From assembly GCF_030408455.1 (NCBI RefSeq), contig NZ_CP046977.1:1-64000 (forward strand): a stretch of 64,000 nt of DNA, written 5' to 3'. A program made the position numbers and the translations under genes. Positions 1 to 13,634 of this stretch are shown here, in pieces (within the stretch, counting starts at the first letter, position 1; each line of letters begins with the position of its first letter). This stretch comes from Corynebacterium atrinae. GTDB taxonomy: Bacteria; Actinomycetota; Actinomycetes; Mycobacteriales; Mycobacteriaceae. The notes under the pieces are model-generated. The model made no database searches. It was not told where the DNA came from and was given only the letters and a program-made list of their open reading frames with translations.

Positions 1-1494
1 GTGGCCGAACAACATGCGTCGCTGATTGACACCTGGGTGGAGATCAAAATCGATCTTCTCCAGCAATCCGATCGACCGGACTCGCCGATTCCTACGTTCA
101 CTCGCCAGCAGAAGGCCTTTTTGGAACTCGCCCAGCCGATCGTGCTCGTTGACGGCTACGCCGTTCTCGCGACCCCCCATGCCATGGCCAAGCAGGTCAT
201 TGAGAACGAGCTGGGGGAGCACATCGTCAAGGTGCTCACCGAACGCACTGGCCGCCCGTGCAGCCTGGCTGTGAGCATCGAACCCCCAGCCATGCAAGCT
301 GAAATGCAACTTGACCAATTCATGCCGACGCCAACGGTGACGGCCGGATGGACAACGACTCACGCCGTCGTCGAGACGCCAGTGACACCAGAACCTCCCG
401 CTGTTTATAAACAAAGCCAACGCATGCCGCGTGAGAAGCCAGCGCACGATCCCAACCGAGAGAAATCCCTCAACCCGCGCTATACCTTTGAAAGCTTCGT
501 CGTGGGTTCATCCAACCGCTTCGCTAATAGCGCTGCGGTCGCCGTCGCCGAAAATCCGGCTCGCGCCTACAACCCCCTGTTCATCTGGGGAGGCTCAGGG
601 CTGGGCAAGACCCACCTCTTGCACGCCATCGGCCATTACGCGCAGGTGTTGCAACCGGGACTGCGCGTCAAATACGTCTCCAGTGAAGAATTCACCAACG
701 ACTACATCAACTCAGTGCGCGATGACCGGCAGGAAACCTTCAAACGCCGCTACCGCAACCTCGACATCCTCATGGTCGATGACATCCAGTTTCTCGCGGG
801 TAAAGAGGGAACGCAGGAAGAGTTCTTCCACACCTTCAACGCCCTCCACCAGGCGGATAAGCAGATCGTACTGTCCTCGGACCGTCCGGCTAAGGAATTG
901 ACCACGCTCGAGGATCGCCTGCGCACCCGTTTCGAAAGCGGACTGCCGGTGGATATTCAGCCTCCGGATCTGGAAACACGCATCGCGATCCTGGAGAAGA
1001 AGGCCCAGGCGGATGGCACGACGATCGATCGCGCCATCTTGGAGCTCATCGCCTCGCGTTTTGATTCTTCGATCCGCGAGCTCGAGGGGGCTCTCATCCG
1101 CGTTTCGGCGTACTCCTCCTTGATCAACGAGCCCATCACCATGGACATGGCCGAAAGCGCGCTACGGGAAATCCTTCCCGATGCCGACGACATCGACATC
1201 ACCGCCACCACCATCATGGAAGTGACCGCGGAGCATTTTGAGATTTCCCAAGATACCCTCACAGGTGCTGGGAAGACCCGCTCCGTCGCCCACGCCCGGC
1301 AGCTGGCAATGTATTTATGCCGCGAGCTCACCGATCTTTCTCTGCCCAAGATCGGGCAGGAGTTCGGCGGCAAGGACCACACCACCGTCATGTACGCGGA
1401 TCGCAAGATCCGCAAGGAGATGACTGAAAAGCGGGACACTTACGACGAAATTCAGCTGCTGACGCAGCGGATTAAGACCCGCGGACGTCGATAA
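1..1494 (+). CDS. dnaA: Chromosomal replication initiator DnaA
   Basis: The product is the 497-residue initiator that binds DnaA boxes, melts oriC and recruits the helicase. The N-terminal partner-binding domain covers about residues 1-90 and is followed by a Pro/Thr-rich linker. The AAA+ core has Walker [10 protein letters not shown] near residue 197 and Walker B ILMVDD near 257. The C-terminal DNA-binding domain carries the DnaA signature [15 protein letters not shown] near residue 458. Translation starts at GTG, the first base of the window, so the upstream region is not visible. The gene faces oriC and dnaN. Identification is certain from the three motifs and the neighbours. Confidence 0.98.
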   Translation: MAEQHASLIDTWVEIKIDLLQQSDRPDSPIPTFTRQQKAFLELAQPIVLVDGYAVLATPHAMAKQVIENELGEHIVKVLTERTGRPCSLAVSIEPPAMQAEMQLDQFMPTPTVTAGWTTTHAVVETPVTPEPPAVYKQSQRMPREKPAHDPNREKSLNPRYTFESFVVGSSNRFANSAAVAVAENPARAYNPLFIWGGSGLGKTHLLHAIGHYAQVLQPGLRVKYVSSEEFTNDYINSVRDDRQETFKRRYRNLDILMVDDIQFLAGKEGTQEEFFHTFNALHQADKQIVLSSDRPAKELTTLEDRLRTRFESGLPVDIQPPDLETRIAILEKKAQADGTTIDRAILELIASRFDSSIRELEGALIRVSAYSSLINEPITMDMAESALREILPDADDIDITATTIMEVTAEHFEISQDTLTGAGKTRSVAHARQLAMYLCRELTDLSLPKIGQEFGGKDHTTVMYADRKIRKEMTEKRDTYDEIQLLTQRIKTRGRR

Positions 1495-2001
1495 GCAGAA
1501 ATTGGCCGCCAGGAGACTGGCGGTTTTTCTTTGTCCACAGAGTTATCCACACCTGTGTAATTACAGAATTGTAATTCAGTGATTCAGCGCACTATTTGCT
1601 GGCCGGACGCAGCCCAAGGGCCATGTGGACAACCCCGGTTTTGTTGTTAGTGGAATGGGGAACAACCACCCGTCATCTGTGAAGAAATTCCCACCCGCGC
1701 GAGTTGTCCACATGTGCCTCGATTTATCCACAAGAATCCCACACGCGAATCACAACCCGGATGAGTCCACGGACCTTGTCATTTAGGGCTCCGTCCACAG
1801 CTTGCACAGGACCTACTGTTACTACCAGCTTTTTAACTCTCAATTAACTAGAAGAAAGAGGATGTGGGGAGAACTGCTCAGCGTGCCTGAAGCAGCGAGG
1901 AGCGAATGACAATCTTGGGTGCTGAGATGGCGGCTGCGTAGGGTACGTTGGTGATTGTTATTTGAGTGGCAAGAAAGCGACGTTTGAGGAGTCCCGAAAG
2001 C
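1495..2001. other. oriC: oriC: dnaA-dnaN intergenic replication origin
   Basis: This 500-bp gene-free stretch holds five perfect DnaA boxes: TTGTCCACA at 1531-1539 and 1704-1712, TTATCCACA at 1543-1551 and 1724-1732, and the reverse form TGTGGACAA at 1624-1632. Near matches lie at about 1793 and around 1550. An AT-rich segment (about 1815-1862) near dnaN is a plausible unwinding element. Position between dnaA and dnaN is the usual actinobacterial oriC location. The promoter of dnaN must also lie here. Confidence 0.9.
1506..1532 (+). terminator. Intrinsic terminator of dnaA
   Basis: CCGCCAG (1506-1512) pairs with CTGGCGG (1517-1523) around a GAGA loop, and a T-rich run follows. It lies 12 bases after the dnaA stop. 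The T run overlaps the first DnaA box of oriC. Confidence 0.85.
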
Positions 2002-3189
2002 ATGGAGTCACAAGCAGTGTCATTCCGGGTGTCCAGGGATGACCTGGCCAATGCCGTGGCCTGGGTGGCCAAAGGCCTGCCCAGCAAGGTGACGCAACCG
2101 GTCCTGCGGGCCATGCTCATCACGGCCGATGATGCTGGTTTGGAATTCGCGGGCTTCGACTACGAAGTCTCGTCGAAGGTGCGCATCGCCGCCGAGGTAG
2201 CCGAGCCGGGTCGAGTGGCGGTCGCCGGCAAGCTCATCGCCGAGATCGTCAACACCCTGCCCAACAAGCCGGTTGACGTGCAATCCGACGGCTCCAAGGC
2301 CATCGTCGCTTGTGGTTCCTCCCGCTTCGAGCTGCCACTCATCCCGCTGGATGATTACCCACAAATCCCGCAATTGCCCGAGGTCACCGGCACCATCGAC
2401 CCGCGCCTGTTCGCCGAGGCCGTCACCCAGGTCGCCGCCGCGGCGGGTAAGGATGACACGCTGCCCATGCTCACCGGCGTGCACGTCGAGGTCCAGGGGG
2501 CCCAGCTGCGCCTAGCCGCCACCGACCGATTCCGCCTGGCACTGCGCACCTGCGAATGGACTCCCACGTCCCCTGATGTCAGCGCCAAGCTCCTCATCCC
2601 GGCGAAGACGTTGCTGGATAACGCCCGCACCCTTGATGCCCAGGCCAGCGATCCGGTGGAGATCGCCGTGGGCCAGGGCGATCAGATCGGCGCCGCCGGA
2701 CTTTTTGGTGTTCACACCGAAAACCGCGAAACCACCACTCGCATGCTCGATGCGGACTTCCCGAACATCCAGCCGCTGCTGCCCAAGACCCACACGTCGA
2801 TGGCATCCGTCGAGGTTGCTCCGCTGCAGGAAGCGATTCGCCGTGTCAGCCTGGTTACCGAGCGCAACGCGCAGATCCGCATGGAATTCTCCGAGGGTGA
2901 GCTCATCCTTTCGGCCGGCGGCACCGACTCCGGCCACGCAGAGGAGCGACTGCCTTGTGCGTTTGTGGGCCGCGATGAATTGACCATCGCCTTCAACCCC
3001 GGTTACCTGCGCGACGGCCTCGCCGTGGTGCACAGCAACCGCGTGGTGTTCGGCTTCACCGAGCCCTCCCGCCCCGCCATTTTGGTGCCCGAGCCGGAGG
3101 AGCTGCCGGAGGCGAACGAGGACGGCACCTTCCCCACCCCGGAGACTCATTTCACCTACCTGCTCATGCCGGTTCGCCTGCCGGGCTAA
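2002..3189 (+). CDS. dnaN: DNA polymerase III beta sliding clamp
   Basis: This is the 395-residue ring clamp that tethers the replicative polymerase. Three repeated clamp folds of about 120-130 residues span the protein, with a typical actinobacterial N-terminus (SFRVSRDDLANAVAWV) and the C-terminal YLLMPVRLPG, where the conserved MPVR motif helps form the partner-binding pocket. I chose the ATG at 2002 because GAGGAG sits about 10 bases upstream and homologues begin there. An in-frame upstream start would add a basic 12-residue tail with no family support. Confidence 0.97.
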   Translation: MESQAVSFRVSRDDLANAVAWVAKGLPSKVTQPVLRAMLITADDAGLEFAGFDYEVSSKVRIAAEVAEPGRVAVAGKLIAEIVNTLPNKPVDVQSDGSKAIVACGSSRFELPLIPLDDYPQIPQLPEVTGTIDPRLFAEAVTQVAAAAGKDDTLPMLTGVHVEVQGAQLRLAATDRFRLALRTCEWTPTSPDVSAKLLIPAKTLLDNARTLDAQASDPVEIAVGQGDQIGAAGLFGVHTENRETTTRMLDADFPNIQPLLPKTHTSMASVEVAPLQEAIRRVSLVTERNAQIRMEFSEGELILSAGGTDSGHAEERLPCAFVGRDELTIAFNPGYLRDGLAVVHSNRVVFGFTEPSRPAILVPEPEELPEANEDGTFPTPETHFTYLLMPVRLPG

Positions 3190-3222
3190 ACCCTGGCAGA
3201 TCCCGAGAGGGGTGACTGTAGC

Positions 3223-4401
3223 ATCTTCATCAAGAGCCTTGACCTGCGTGATTTCCGCTCCTGGGCGGAATTAACGCTGGAGCTGGAACCGGGAATTACC
3301 CTGTTCGTGGGCCGCAATGGCTTTGGCAAGACCAACATTGTCGAGGCCCTGGGCTACGCCGCCCACCTGAGTTCCCATCGGGTGTCCCATGACGCCCCGC
3401 TGGTGCGCTCCGGTGCGTCCAATGCTCGGATCTCCGCTACGGCCGTGAATCAGGGCCGCGAACTCACCGCTCACCTGCTGATCAAGCCGCATGCGGCGAA
3501 TCAGGCGCAGATCAATCGCACGAAGTTGGGATATCCGCGCGAGATTCTCGGCGTGGTGAAGACGGTGTTGTTTGCCCCGGAGGATCTGGCGCTGGTCCGG
3601 GGTGAGCCGGCGGAGCGTCGGCGCTACCTCGACGACATCATCGCCACCCGTACTCCGCGCTTGGCCGGGGTCAAAGCGGATTATGACAAGGTGCTGCGCC
3701 AGCGCAATGCCCTCCTCAAATCCGCGGGGTCGGCGCTGAGGCGGGGCTATGACGACGCCGATGGCGCGAACGTGTTGGCCACCCTCGATGTGTGGGACGG
3801 CCAGCTGGCGAGCTTTGGGTCGCAGGTCATTGCCGCCCGTCGGGTGCTGCTCGCCGAGCTCGCCGGCCACATCCACGCGGCCTATGCGGGGATCGCCCCG
3901 GAGTCCCGCGAAGTCTCCGTGAGCTATCGGTCGACGGTAGACATCGAGGCCACCGATCCCGAGCTCATCGAAGCCGAAATGCTCGCTGAGCTGGGTCGAA
4001 AGCGCCAGCGGGAGATCGAGCGCGGGATATCCCTGGTCGGGCCCCACCGCGATGATCTCCTCCTCCACCTTGGCGCCGAACCCGCCAAGGGCTTCGCCTC
4101 CCACGGGGAGACCTGGTCCTATGCGCTGTCGCTGCGCCTCGCCGAGTTTTCGTTGTTGCGTTCCGATGGCACCGATCCCGTCCTCATCCTCGATGACGTC
4201 TTCGCCGAGCTCGATGCCCGCCGCCGCGAAAAGCTCGTCGAGCTCGCGGCCGACGCCGAGCAGGTGCTCATCACCGTCGCCGTCGACGGGGATCTGCCCG
4301 CCAACCTTTCGTCGCTTGCCGACGCCGCCGTCAACCGCTTCACGGTCTCCGTCGAACAATGCGAGGGCGGGCGGATGAGTGTGCTGCAGGAGCAACCATG
4401 A
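3223..4401 (+). CDS. recF: DNA replication and repair protein RecF
   Basis: RecF is an SMC-like ATPase that loads RecA at gaps. Reading from 3223 gives 392 residues with Walker [10 protein letters not shown] at about 30-38, an ABC-type signature near [11 protein letters not shown] and Walker [14 protein letters not shown]. The start is odd. The first beta-strand ([13 protein letters not shown]) is clearly encoded from 3226, but the frame holds no ATG, GTG or TTG between the stop at 3187 and the GTG at 3307, which lies at the Walker A motif itself. The codon in the expected start position is ATC (3223), ten bases after AGAGGGG. A start at 3307 would remove an essential strand. The stop overlaps the next gene as ATGA. 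Confidence 0.9.
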   Translation: MFIKSLDLRDFRSWAELTLELEPGITLFVGRNGFGKTNIVEALGYAAHLSSHRVSHDAPLVRSGASNARISATAVNQGRELTAHLLIKPHAANQAQINRTKLGYPREILGVVKTVLFAPEDLALVRGEPAERRRYLDDIIATRTPRLAGVKADYDKVLRQRNALLKSAGSALRRGYDDADGANVLATLDVWDGQLASFGSQVIAARRVLLAELAGHIHAAYAGIAPESREVSVSYRSTVDIEATDPELIEAEMLAELGRKRQREIERGISLVGPHRDDLLLHLGAEPAKGFASHGETWSYALSLRLAEFSLLRSDGTDPVLILDDVFAELDARRREKLVELAADAEQVLITVAVDGDLPANLSSLADAAVNRFTVSVEQCEGGRMSVLQEQP

Positions 4402-4895
4402 CGGATCCAGTCTCCGCAGCCTTCGAGCAGATGCTCAAAGCGGCCGGGAAGCGGGCGGCGGCTGCGCCTCGGCAGCCGGTGCGGAAGAAGAAGAGGACCG
4501 GACGGCTCAGTGGGCCGGACGGGCGGGCGCCACGGCGCCCCCTGGACGTCGATACGTTTGGTTCCATCCTTGGGCGCGAGATCGACAATCGCGGCTGGAA
4601 GAAGGGGATGGCCGGAGGTTGGGTCAATGGCCACTGGGATGAGCTGGTCGGCGAGAAAATCGCGCAGCACACGAAGGTGGAAATGATCAAGGAAACGTCG
4701 CTGTTTATCACGTGTGATTCCACGGCCTGGGCGACAAACCTGCGGATGATGCAGCGACAGATCCTGCAGGTCATCGCGGAAAAAGTCGGCCCCGGCATCA
4801 TCACCGAGTTGAAGATTTTTGGTCCCCGTGCCCCGAGTTGGCGGAAGGGCCCACTCCACGTCAAGGGTCGAGGACCCCGCGATACGTACGGATAA
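4398..4895 (+). CDS. dciA: DciA-type protein (DUF721)
   Basis: The 165-residue product belongs to the DUF721 family. DciA proteins assist loading of the replicative helicase in bacteria that lack DnaC or DnaI. The N-terminus is basic and low-complexity (KKKRTG), and the conserved domain from about residue 50 includes [31 protein letters not shown] split over its usual blocks. The ATG at 4398 overlaps the recF stop by four bases, so the two are translationally coupled. An in-frame start at 4359 is less likely because it lies inside recF. Function is from family knowledge. Confidence 0.9.
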   Translation: MTDPVSAAFEQMLKAAGKRAAAAPRQPVRKKKRTGRLSGPDGRAPRRPLDVDTFGSILGREIDNRGWKKGMAGGWVNGHWDELVGEKIAQHTKVEMIKETSLFITCDSTAWATNLRMMQRQILQVIAEKVGPGIITELKIFGPRAPSWRKGPLHVKGRGPRDTYG

Positions 4896-4947
4896 AGCGA
4901 CCCGCCCAAAAACGCACGAGAAAGGCCCTCCGACGCGCGCGACCCCT

Positions 4948-4977
4948 TAGCTAGTAGGAACCCACTGGGTGTAGAAT
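4948..4977 (+). promoter_or_regulatory. Putative gyrB promoter
   Basis: A TAGAAT -10 hexamer lies at 4972-4977, with a weak -35 candidate TTAGCT at 4948-4953 (18-bp spacing). The same TAGAAT hexamer precedes gyrA at 8318-8323. GAGGAG lies just upstream of the gyrB GTG. Confidence 0.5.
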
Positions 4978-4979
4978 GA

Positions 4980-7519
<2,540 letters not shown>

Positions 7520-7587
7520 GGGGAGCCTTTCGTCTTGTGATGTGAAGCACCCATCTTAATCTGAGACCTTGATCTGAGACAGCAAAA

Positions 7588-7625
7588 AGCGATCACCGTG
7601 GTTGAACTCACCGACGGGGATCGCT
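7588..7625 (-). terminator. Intrinsic terminator (minus strand)
   Basis: AGCGATC (7588-7594) pairs with GATCGCT (7619-7625), and CCGT (7596-7599) with ACGG (7614-7617) across one mismatch. Read on the minus strand the stem is followed by TTTTT. It lies about 120 bases after the Doc-like gene and would end that transcript before the DUF6918-like gene. Confidence 0.7.
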
Positions 7626-7745
7626 GCTGTTGTGGTTCTTCCGCCACAGGAACCTCGAGTCACATTATTCACTCTAATTCACTGCAACCACAACGGTTAC
7701 AAACTCTACACACTCCCGTGATCTCTGAGCAAGATCTGGTGAGCG

Positions 7746-8009
7746 TTATGTCGCCCAATGGAGATATACCTCACGGCACAGCGCCCCGAACTCCGTATTG
7801 TGCCTGTCCAGCGGCTGAAGCTGAACCACCGTCTCCTCCAGGGCGGCAGCCGCCGTCGGCACGGAGGCGTGCACCCACACCCCATCGAGGCGGGCGCCGG
7901 GCACGACCGCTGCGGCGACGAGGGCCGAGAAGGATCGAACCTGGCAGCGATGGAACTCGCAGAATTCGTCGGCGACGAGCAGGAGTTGTTCGGGACTCAG
8001 TGGACGCAT
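7746..8009 (-). CDS. Doc/Fic-like toxin homologue, short and lacking the Fic motif
   Basis: The 87-residue product begins MRPLSPEQLLLVADEFCEF. The segment VRSFSALVAAAVVPGA, then AAALEETVVQLQPLDRHNTEF, resembles the helical layout of Doc-type toxins, which phosphorylate EF-Tu. The catalytic HxFxDGN(K/G) block is absent: HNTEF stands where it would be. Activity as a kinase or AMP-transferase is therefore doubtful. It lies 11 bases downstream of a ribbon-helix-helix gene in the same direction, the usual antitoxin-first order. It could be a degenerate toxin or a repurposed regulator. The assignment rests on weak similarity and context. Confidence 0.5.
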   Translation of the reverse strand: MRPLSPEQLLLVADEFCEFHRCQVRSFSALVAAAVVPGARLDGVWVHASVPTAAAALEETVVQLQPLDRHNTEFGALCREVYLHWAT

Positions 8010-8020
8010 CTCAACCGGTC

Positions 8021-8233
8021 CTATCCCCGGGCCTGCCGCAGGCGGGCCTCGAGGGCCGCGCGGCCGGGGATGAGGTCGTGGGCGAGTTGGGCCACGGCGG
8101 CGTCGTTAAGCAGGCGGGACGCTGAGCTGAGGATGGCGCGGACGGCGGCCTCGTGCTTGCTGGAGCCTTGGGCCTCGGCGAGGAGGGTGAGCGCGCGGTC
8201 TTGTTCCGGGGTTAAACGTAGGGTCATCGCCAT
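8021..8233 (-). CDS. Ribbon-helix-helix (CopG-like) antitoxin/regulator
   Basis: The 70-residue protein starts MAMTLRLTPEQDRALTLLAEAQG, the beta-strand plus helix pattern of CopG/RHH DNA-binding proteins (strand residues TLRL; helices from TPEQ and from SKHEAAVRAIL). The C-terminal helical half would bind the partner protein. It is the first gene of a two-gene unit with the Doc-like gene. A TACCA-N3-TGGTA palindrome sits 12 bases upstream of its start, fitting autorepression, which is usual for antitoxins of this fold. Confidence 0.7.
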   Translation of the reverse strand: MAMTLRLTPEQDRALTLLAEAQGSSKHEAAVRAILSSASRLLNDAAVAQLAHDLIPGRAALEARLRQARG

Positions 8234-8244
8234 GCCTTATTGAT

Positions 8245-8257
8245 ACCAGAGTGGTAG
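8245..8257. promoter_or_regulatory. Putative autoregulatory operator of the RHH/Doc-like pair
   Basis: TACCAGAGTGGTA is a perfect 5-3-5 inverted repeat 12 bases before the antitoxin ATG (minus strand) and about 100 bases before gyrA. Its size suits an RHH dimer. Binding is inferred. Confidence 0.4.
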
Positions 8258-8357
8258 CACGGGGACGTCGAAAATCTCTTTTATGGCGCCAAGACGCCCT
8301 TGTGGGGCGGCAAGGGGTAGAATTGCCTGGGTCTAGACCCCTATCAGGAAGGCTCCC

Positions 8358-10928
<2,571 letters not shown>

Positions 10929-10931
10929 GCA

Positions 10932-11273
10932 ATGGCCAAGCGTGACGTAACGATCACCCGGATAGCCCCGCTCTCCGCGTTCCGAGTCGCCCTCGCCATG
11001 TCCCTCGTCGGACTCGTCGCCTGGCTCCTCACCGTCGTCCTGCTCTACATCGGCATGGACGCCGCCGGAGTCTGGGACCAAGTCAACTCCCTCATCGGCG
11101 ACGTCGGCGCAGACCAAGTCATCGGGTTCGGGCTCGTCATCTCCATCGCAGCCCTCCTCGGCGCCATCTGGGCGATCCTCGTGACCGTCCTGGCCCCCCT
11201 CGGCGCCATCATCTACAACGCCATTGTCGACCTCTTCGGAGGCCTCCAAATGCGCCTGCAAGAAGAAGCCTAA
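10932..11273 (+). CDS. DUF3566 membrane protein
   Basis: The 113-residue protein has a short basic N-terminus (MAKRDVTITRI), then two transmembrane helices at about residues 20-42 and 65-95, with ALLGAIWAILVTVLAPLGAIIYN in the second. This is the DUF3566 family found directly after gyrA across Actinobacteria. Function is unknown. Its ATG is three bases after the gyrA stop with GAGGAG just upstream, so it is cotranscribed with gyrA. A strong hairpin follows. Confidence 0.9.
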   Translation: MAKRDVTITRIAPLSAFRVALAMSLVGLVAWLLTVVLLYIGMDAAGVWDQVNSLIGDVGADQVIGFGLVISIAALLGAIWAILVTVLAPLGAIIYNAIVDLFGGLQMRLQEEA

Positions 11274-11290
11274 AAGGTAGTAGGGGCCGT

Positions 11291-11335
11291 CGCCTGGTTA
11301 AACACTTTAACGTGTTTAACCAGGCGATTTGTCTT
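11291..11335 (+). terminator. Strong terminator after gyrA-DUF3566
   Basis: A perfect 15-bp stem, CGCCTGGTTAAACAC (11291-11305) with its complement at 11312-11326, encloses a six-base loop and is followed by ATTTGTCTT. The stem is near symmetrical and AT-rich at its tip, so it may act in both directions. Confidence 0.85.
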
Positions 11336-11372
11336 AATTGTCCCCGTCTGGGTAATGTACTCTCTGTTCCCA

Positions 11373-11446
11373 GGGCCTATAGCTCAGTCGGTTAGAGCGC
11401 ATCGCTGATAACGATGAGGTCGCAAGTTCGATTCTTGCTAGGCCCA
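11373..11446 (+). tRNA. tRNA-Ile (GAT)
   Basis: The 74-nt cloverleaf has acceptor GGGCCTA pairing with TAGGCCC, D-arm GCTC..GAGC, anticodon loop CTGATAA with GAT, and T-arm GCAAG-TTCGATT-CTTGC. The discriminator is A and no CCA is encoded. TAATGT at about 11353 could serve as -10. It is the usual first gene of the tRNA-Ile/tRNA-Ala pair after gyrA. Confidence 0.97.
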
Positions 11447-11455
11447 CAGGAACAT

Positions 11456-11528
11456 GGGGCATTAGCTCAATTGGTAGAGCATCTGCTTTGCAAGCAGAAG
11501 GTCAGGAGTTCGATTCTCCTATGCTCCA
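11456..11528 (+). tRNA. tRNA-Ala (TGC), integration target
   Basis: The 73-nt cloverleaf has acceptor GGGGCAT with ATGCTCC (one G-T pair), anticodon TGC in CTTTGCAAG, and T-arm CAGGA-GTTCGAT-TCCTA. The last 38 bases, from 11491, are part of a 119-bp direct repeat whose second copy starts at 20072. The element inserted here therefore left a complete tRNA on the left side. Confidence 0.97.
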
Positions 11529-11609
11529 CAGAAAAAGGGCCACCACCAGCACAAACACCAAGTGCCGGCGGTGGCCCTCGTGGTGTCCAGGGCCCAACCC
11601 CACATTTAC
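11491..11609. repeat. attL, left 119-bp direct repeat
   Basis: It is identical to 20072-20190. It comprises the last 38 bases of tRNA-Ala, the tRNA terminator-like hairpin (GGGCCACC 11537-11544 with GGTGGCCC 11570-11577) and the first base of the CCCCACATTTA motif array. The integrase stop codon (11606-11608, minus strand) lies inside it. Confidence 0.95.
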
Positions 11610-11619
11610 CCCACATTTT
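11598..11619. repeat. Arm-type integrase site candidates, left end
   Basis: Two tandem 11-mers, CCCCACATTTA (11598-11608) and CCCCACATTTT (11609-11619), lie at the inner edge of attL. The motif recurs at 14837-14858 in reverse and at 19928-19964 near the right end, a pattern expected for integrase arm sites. Confidence 0.5.
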
Positions 11620-12859
11620 CATTTAAATAGGTGACCTTCGGAGCCAGGCCCTGGACCACATCGGATACATCCGAATTGACGTGACGCCAGTCCGTGTAAG
11701 CAGCCTCAGTGATACGAGTGTTTGAATGGCCTAGGACCTTGGCCGCGGCCAGCGAGTTGCCGGTGGTTGCAGTGATGTGAGTACCGTTTGTTCGCCGGAG
11801 ACTGTGGAATGTCACCCATTCAAACTCCGGTCCCCGTGCCTTCCTCAAAGCGGTATTCACGTTTGCAGGTTGTCGTGGAGTGCCCTCCGATGTGGCAATG
11901 ATCCATGGCACACCGGGTACGCGTTCAGACTTGAGCCGACGGAGGATTACGACGGCGAAAGCTGGGATAACCACTACACGCCGCCCGGCCTCCGTCTTGG
12001 GCTTGTCTTGGCGATACAGGCCCCCAGGCAGACCAAGACGCTGACCTTCGGCCTTTGAACGCCACTTCAAAGTTGCGTTGATCGTGACGGTGGGGCTGTT
12101 GCCTTCTAGGTCTGCCACGTCCTCCCACTGAAGGGCTAGCAGCTCGCCAATACGGCACCCTAGGGCAAGCTGGAGGTCAAATACGTCCATGAGATAGACC
12201 GCACGGGGACGGCCACCAGCTCCGGCGCCCGAAGCCCTTTTAGCGCGAGGGCCACCTGTGGTTTCGTACTCATGGATGCGCCTACGCATTTCAGTGAGTT
12301 CATCTAGGGTGAGAGCTCGCGTTGGGTCACGTTCATCGCGGCCAACGTCGATGTTGGCGGCCGGATTGTGGTCTACAGCACCTAAGCGGATCGCATAGCT
12401 GAACATTGATGTCAGGGTACGTTTCATTTCCGCACGTACACGCTTCCTCGAACCGGCCTTGGTCAGTACAGCCCGTTCTAGCCGGTCTACCGTGCATTCT
12501 CTAATCGCTAGCTCCCCGCATGCCTCAACCACGTAGTCGCGGTAGCGGATGTATTCGCGGCGAGTGTCTTGGTTAAGGTCACCGTCAACCACGCGCCGTT
12601 CGATGGTCTCCCACCATCGATTGGCAAGGGTTCGTAGTCGAGTGTCGCCGCCAAGTTTGCTGTCACGTTCTCCGACACGTTCCTTGACCCTCGCCTTTAG
12701 GGCGCGTTCAGCCTTCGGCTTAGTTGCGCCATTGGCTTCTACATCACGCATGGTGCCATCGAGTCCCCGGAAACGGGCCCGTGCCCGGTATTGGCCTCCT
12801 GGCAGACGAACGGTTGTGATCCTGCCGTGCTCCCCGATAGTCAGCCGAGGTCTAGGCAT
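11606..12859 (-). CDS. int: Tyrosine site-specific integrase
   Basis: This 417-residue phage-type integrase would catalyse recombination at the tRNA-Ala attachment site. The catalytic domain shows Arg in LGCRIGELLALQWEDV, the HxLRR box in FHSLRRTNGTHI, and the late LGHSNTRITEAAYTDW with the nucleophilic Tyr. The N-terminal 60 residues form an arm-binding AP2-like domain (LPGGQYRARARFRG), and a SAM-like core-binding domain follows. The ATG overlaps the upstream repressor stop by eight bases, so the two are coupled. Its 3' end runs into attL, a normal position for integrases. Confidence 0.95.
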   Translation of the reverse strand: MPRPRLTIGEHGRITTVRLPGGQYRARARFRGLDGTMRDVEANGATKPKAERALKARVKERVGERDSKLGGDTRLRTLANRWWETIERRVVDGDLNQDTRREYIRYRDYVVEACGELAIRECTVDRLERAVLTKAGSRKRVRAEMKRTLTSMFSYAIRLGAVDHNPAANIDVGRDERDPTRALTLDELTEMRRRIHEYETTGGPRAKRASGAGAGGRPRAVYLMDVFDLQLALGCRIGELLALQWEDVADLEGNSPTVTINATLKWRSKAEGQRLGLPGGLYRQDKPKTEAGRRVVVIPAFAVVILRRLKSERVPGVPWIIATSEGTPRQPANVNTALRKARGPEFEWVTFHSLRRTNGTHITATTGNSLAAAKVLGHSNTRITEAAYTDWRHVNSDVSDVVQGLAPKVTYLNENVG

Positions 12860-13508
12860 CTTCCACTACACCGCCCGCCTCTTGAACGCGTTTGATGTAA
12901 AGCTCAATGGAGTGTCGTAGTACGTGATTCAAGCTTCGCTGCCGTTCAACCTCTTCTAGGTCGCCATCTTCAAGATAGCTAGCTAGGGCCTCTTCACCTT
13001 GTGAGAGCTCAAAGCGCGCCCTATCTAGGAAGAGTGAGCGATCGATGAGTTGCCTCCCTGAATCCCATTCCGTGGCTTCCTGCTCATCATCCGGGTGTAT
13101 GTATCTCGCCCCCTGTTCATTCTCAACAATCCGAAACTCCTTGTGTGGAGTCTCAGGACGATCGGTTCCAGAGGTCAAGTGAGCTGCCCACACGGAACTC
13201 GTGGTGTAGCCGGGAAAAGCTTCAACCTCACCGTCAGGTAGATCGGGATAGAGCAACGCAACAAACGGGGTGCGCAGGGCGTAGGCCAATGCAAGGGCAT
13301 CGCCAAGCATTAGGCGATCCTTGCGTCTGCCAAGTTCGAAGTCTGTAATCGCTGTTCGGCTAATCGCGTGTCCGAACTGGGAAGTGCGCTCTGACACTTC
13401 TTGTGTAGTGAGTCCGAGTTGTTTCCGCCTGGCACGAGCGGCGGTAGCAAAGCGCTTCACGAGATCTTCTGACCATTCTGACATGGGTTTAAGCGTAGTC
13501 AACGTCAC
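12852..13508 (-). CDS. HTH (XRE-type) repressor of the island
   Basis: The product is about 218 residues. An XRE helix-turn-helix lies near the N-terminus (RRKQLGLTTQEVSERT, then ISRTAITDFELGRR), and the rest is acidic with no recognised protease or dimer motif. I placed the start at GTG 13508, which has GAAAGGA 11 bases upstream. ATG 13484 is closer to the HTH but lacks a ribosome site. It is transcribed away from the rightward genes, with inverted TGTG/CACA repeats in the shared promoter region. The role as lysogeny-type master repressor is inferred from position and fold. Confidence 0.8.
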   Translation of the reverse strand: MTLTTLKPMSEWSEDLVKRFATAARARRKQLGLTTQEVSERTSQFGHAISRTAITDFELGRRKDRLMLGDALALAYALRTPFVALLYPDLPDGEVEAFPGYTTSSVWAAHLTSGTDRPETPHKEFRIVENEQGARYIHPDDEQEATEWDSGRQLIDRSLFLDRARFELSQGEEALASYLEDGDLEEVERQRSLNHVLRHSIELYIKRVQEAGGVVEDA

Positions 13509-13556
13509 GTCGTCACCATTCCTTTCGGTTCCTGTGGGGGTCCAAGCAACCCCAAC

Positions 13557-13616
13557 ACTACATGTGTGGCCCTGCACATTACAATGATATCTGGCACAGT
13601 CATATGTGACAGCACA
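13557..13616. promoter_or_regulatory. Divergent promoter/operator region of the island
   Basis: TACAAT at 13580-13585 is a good -10 for rightward transcription. ATGTG (13562-13566) faces CACAT (13575-13579), and TGTG (13605-13608) faces CACA (13613-13616) around ACAG. These half-sites between repressor and the first rightward gene are probable repressor targets. Confidence 0.45.
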
Positions 13617-13634
13617 CAATCAGACCTTGAAAGG

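Noticed and set aside
7598..8243. Plus-strand ORFs opposite the RHH/Doc-like pair
   Set aside because: The minus-strand frames have recognisable RHH and Doc-like patterns, tight spacing and a terminator; the plus frames are Arg/Pro-rich.
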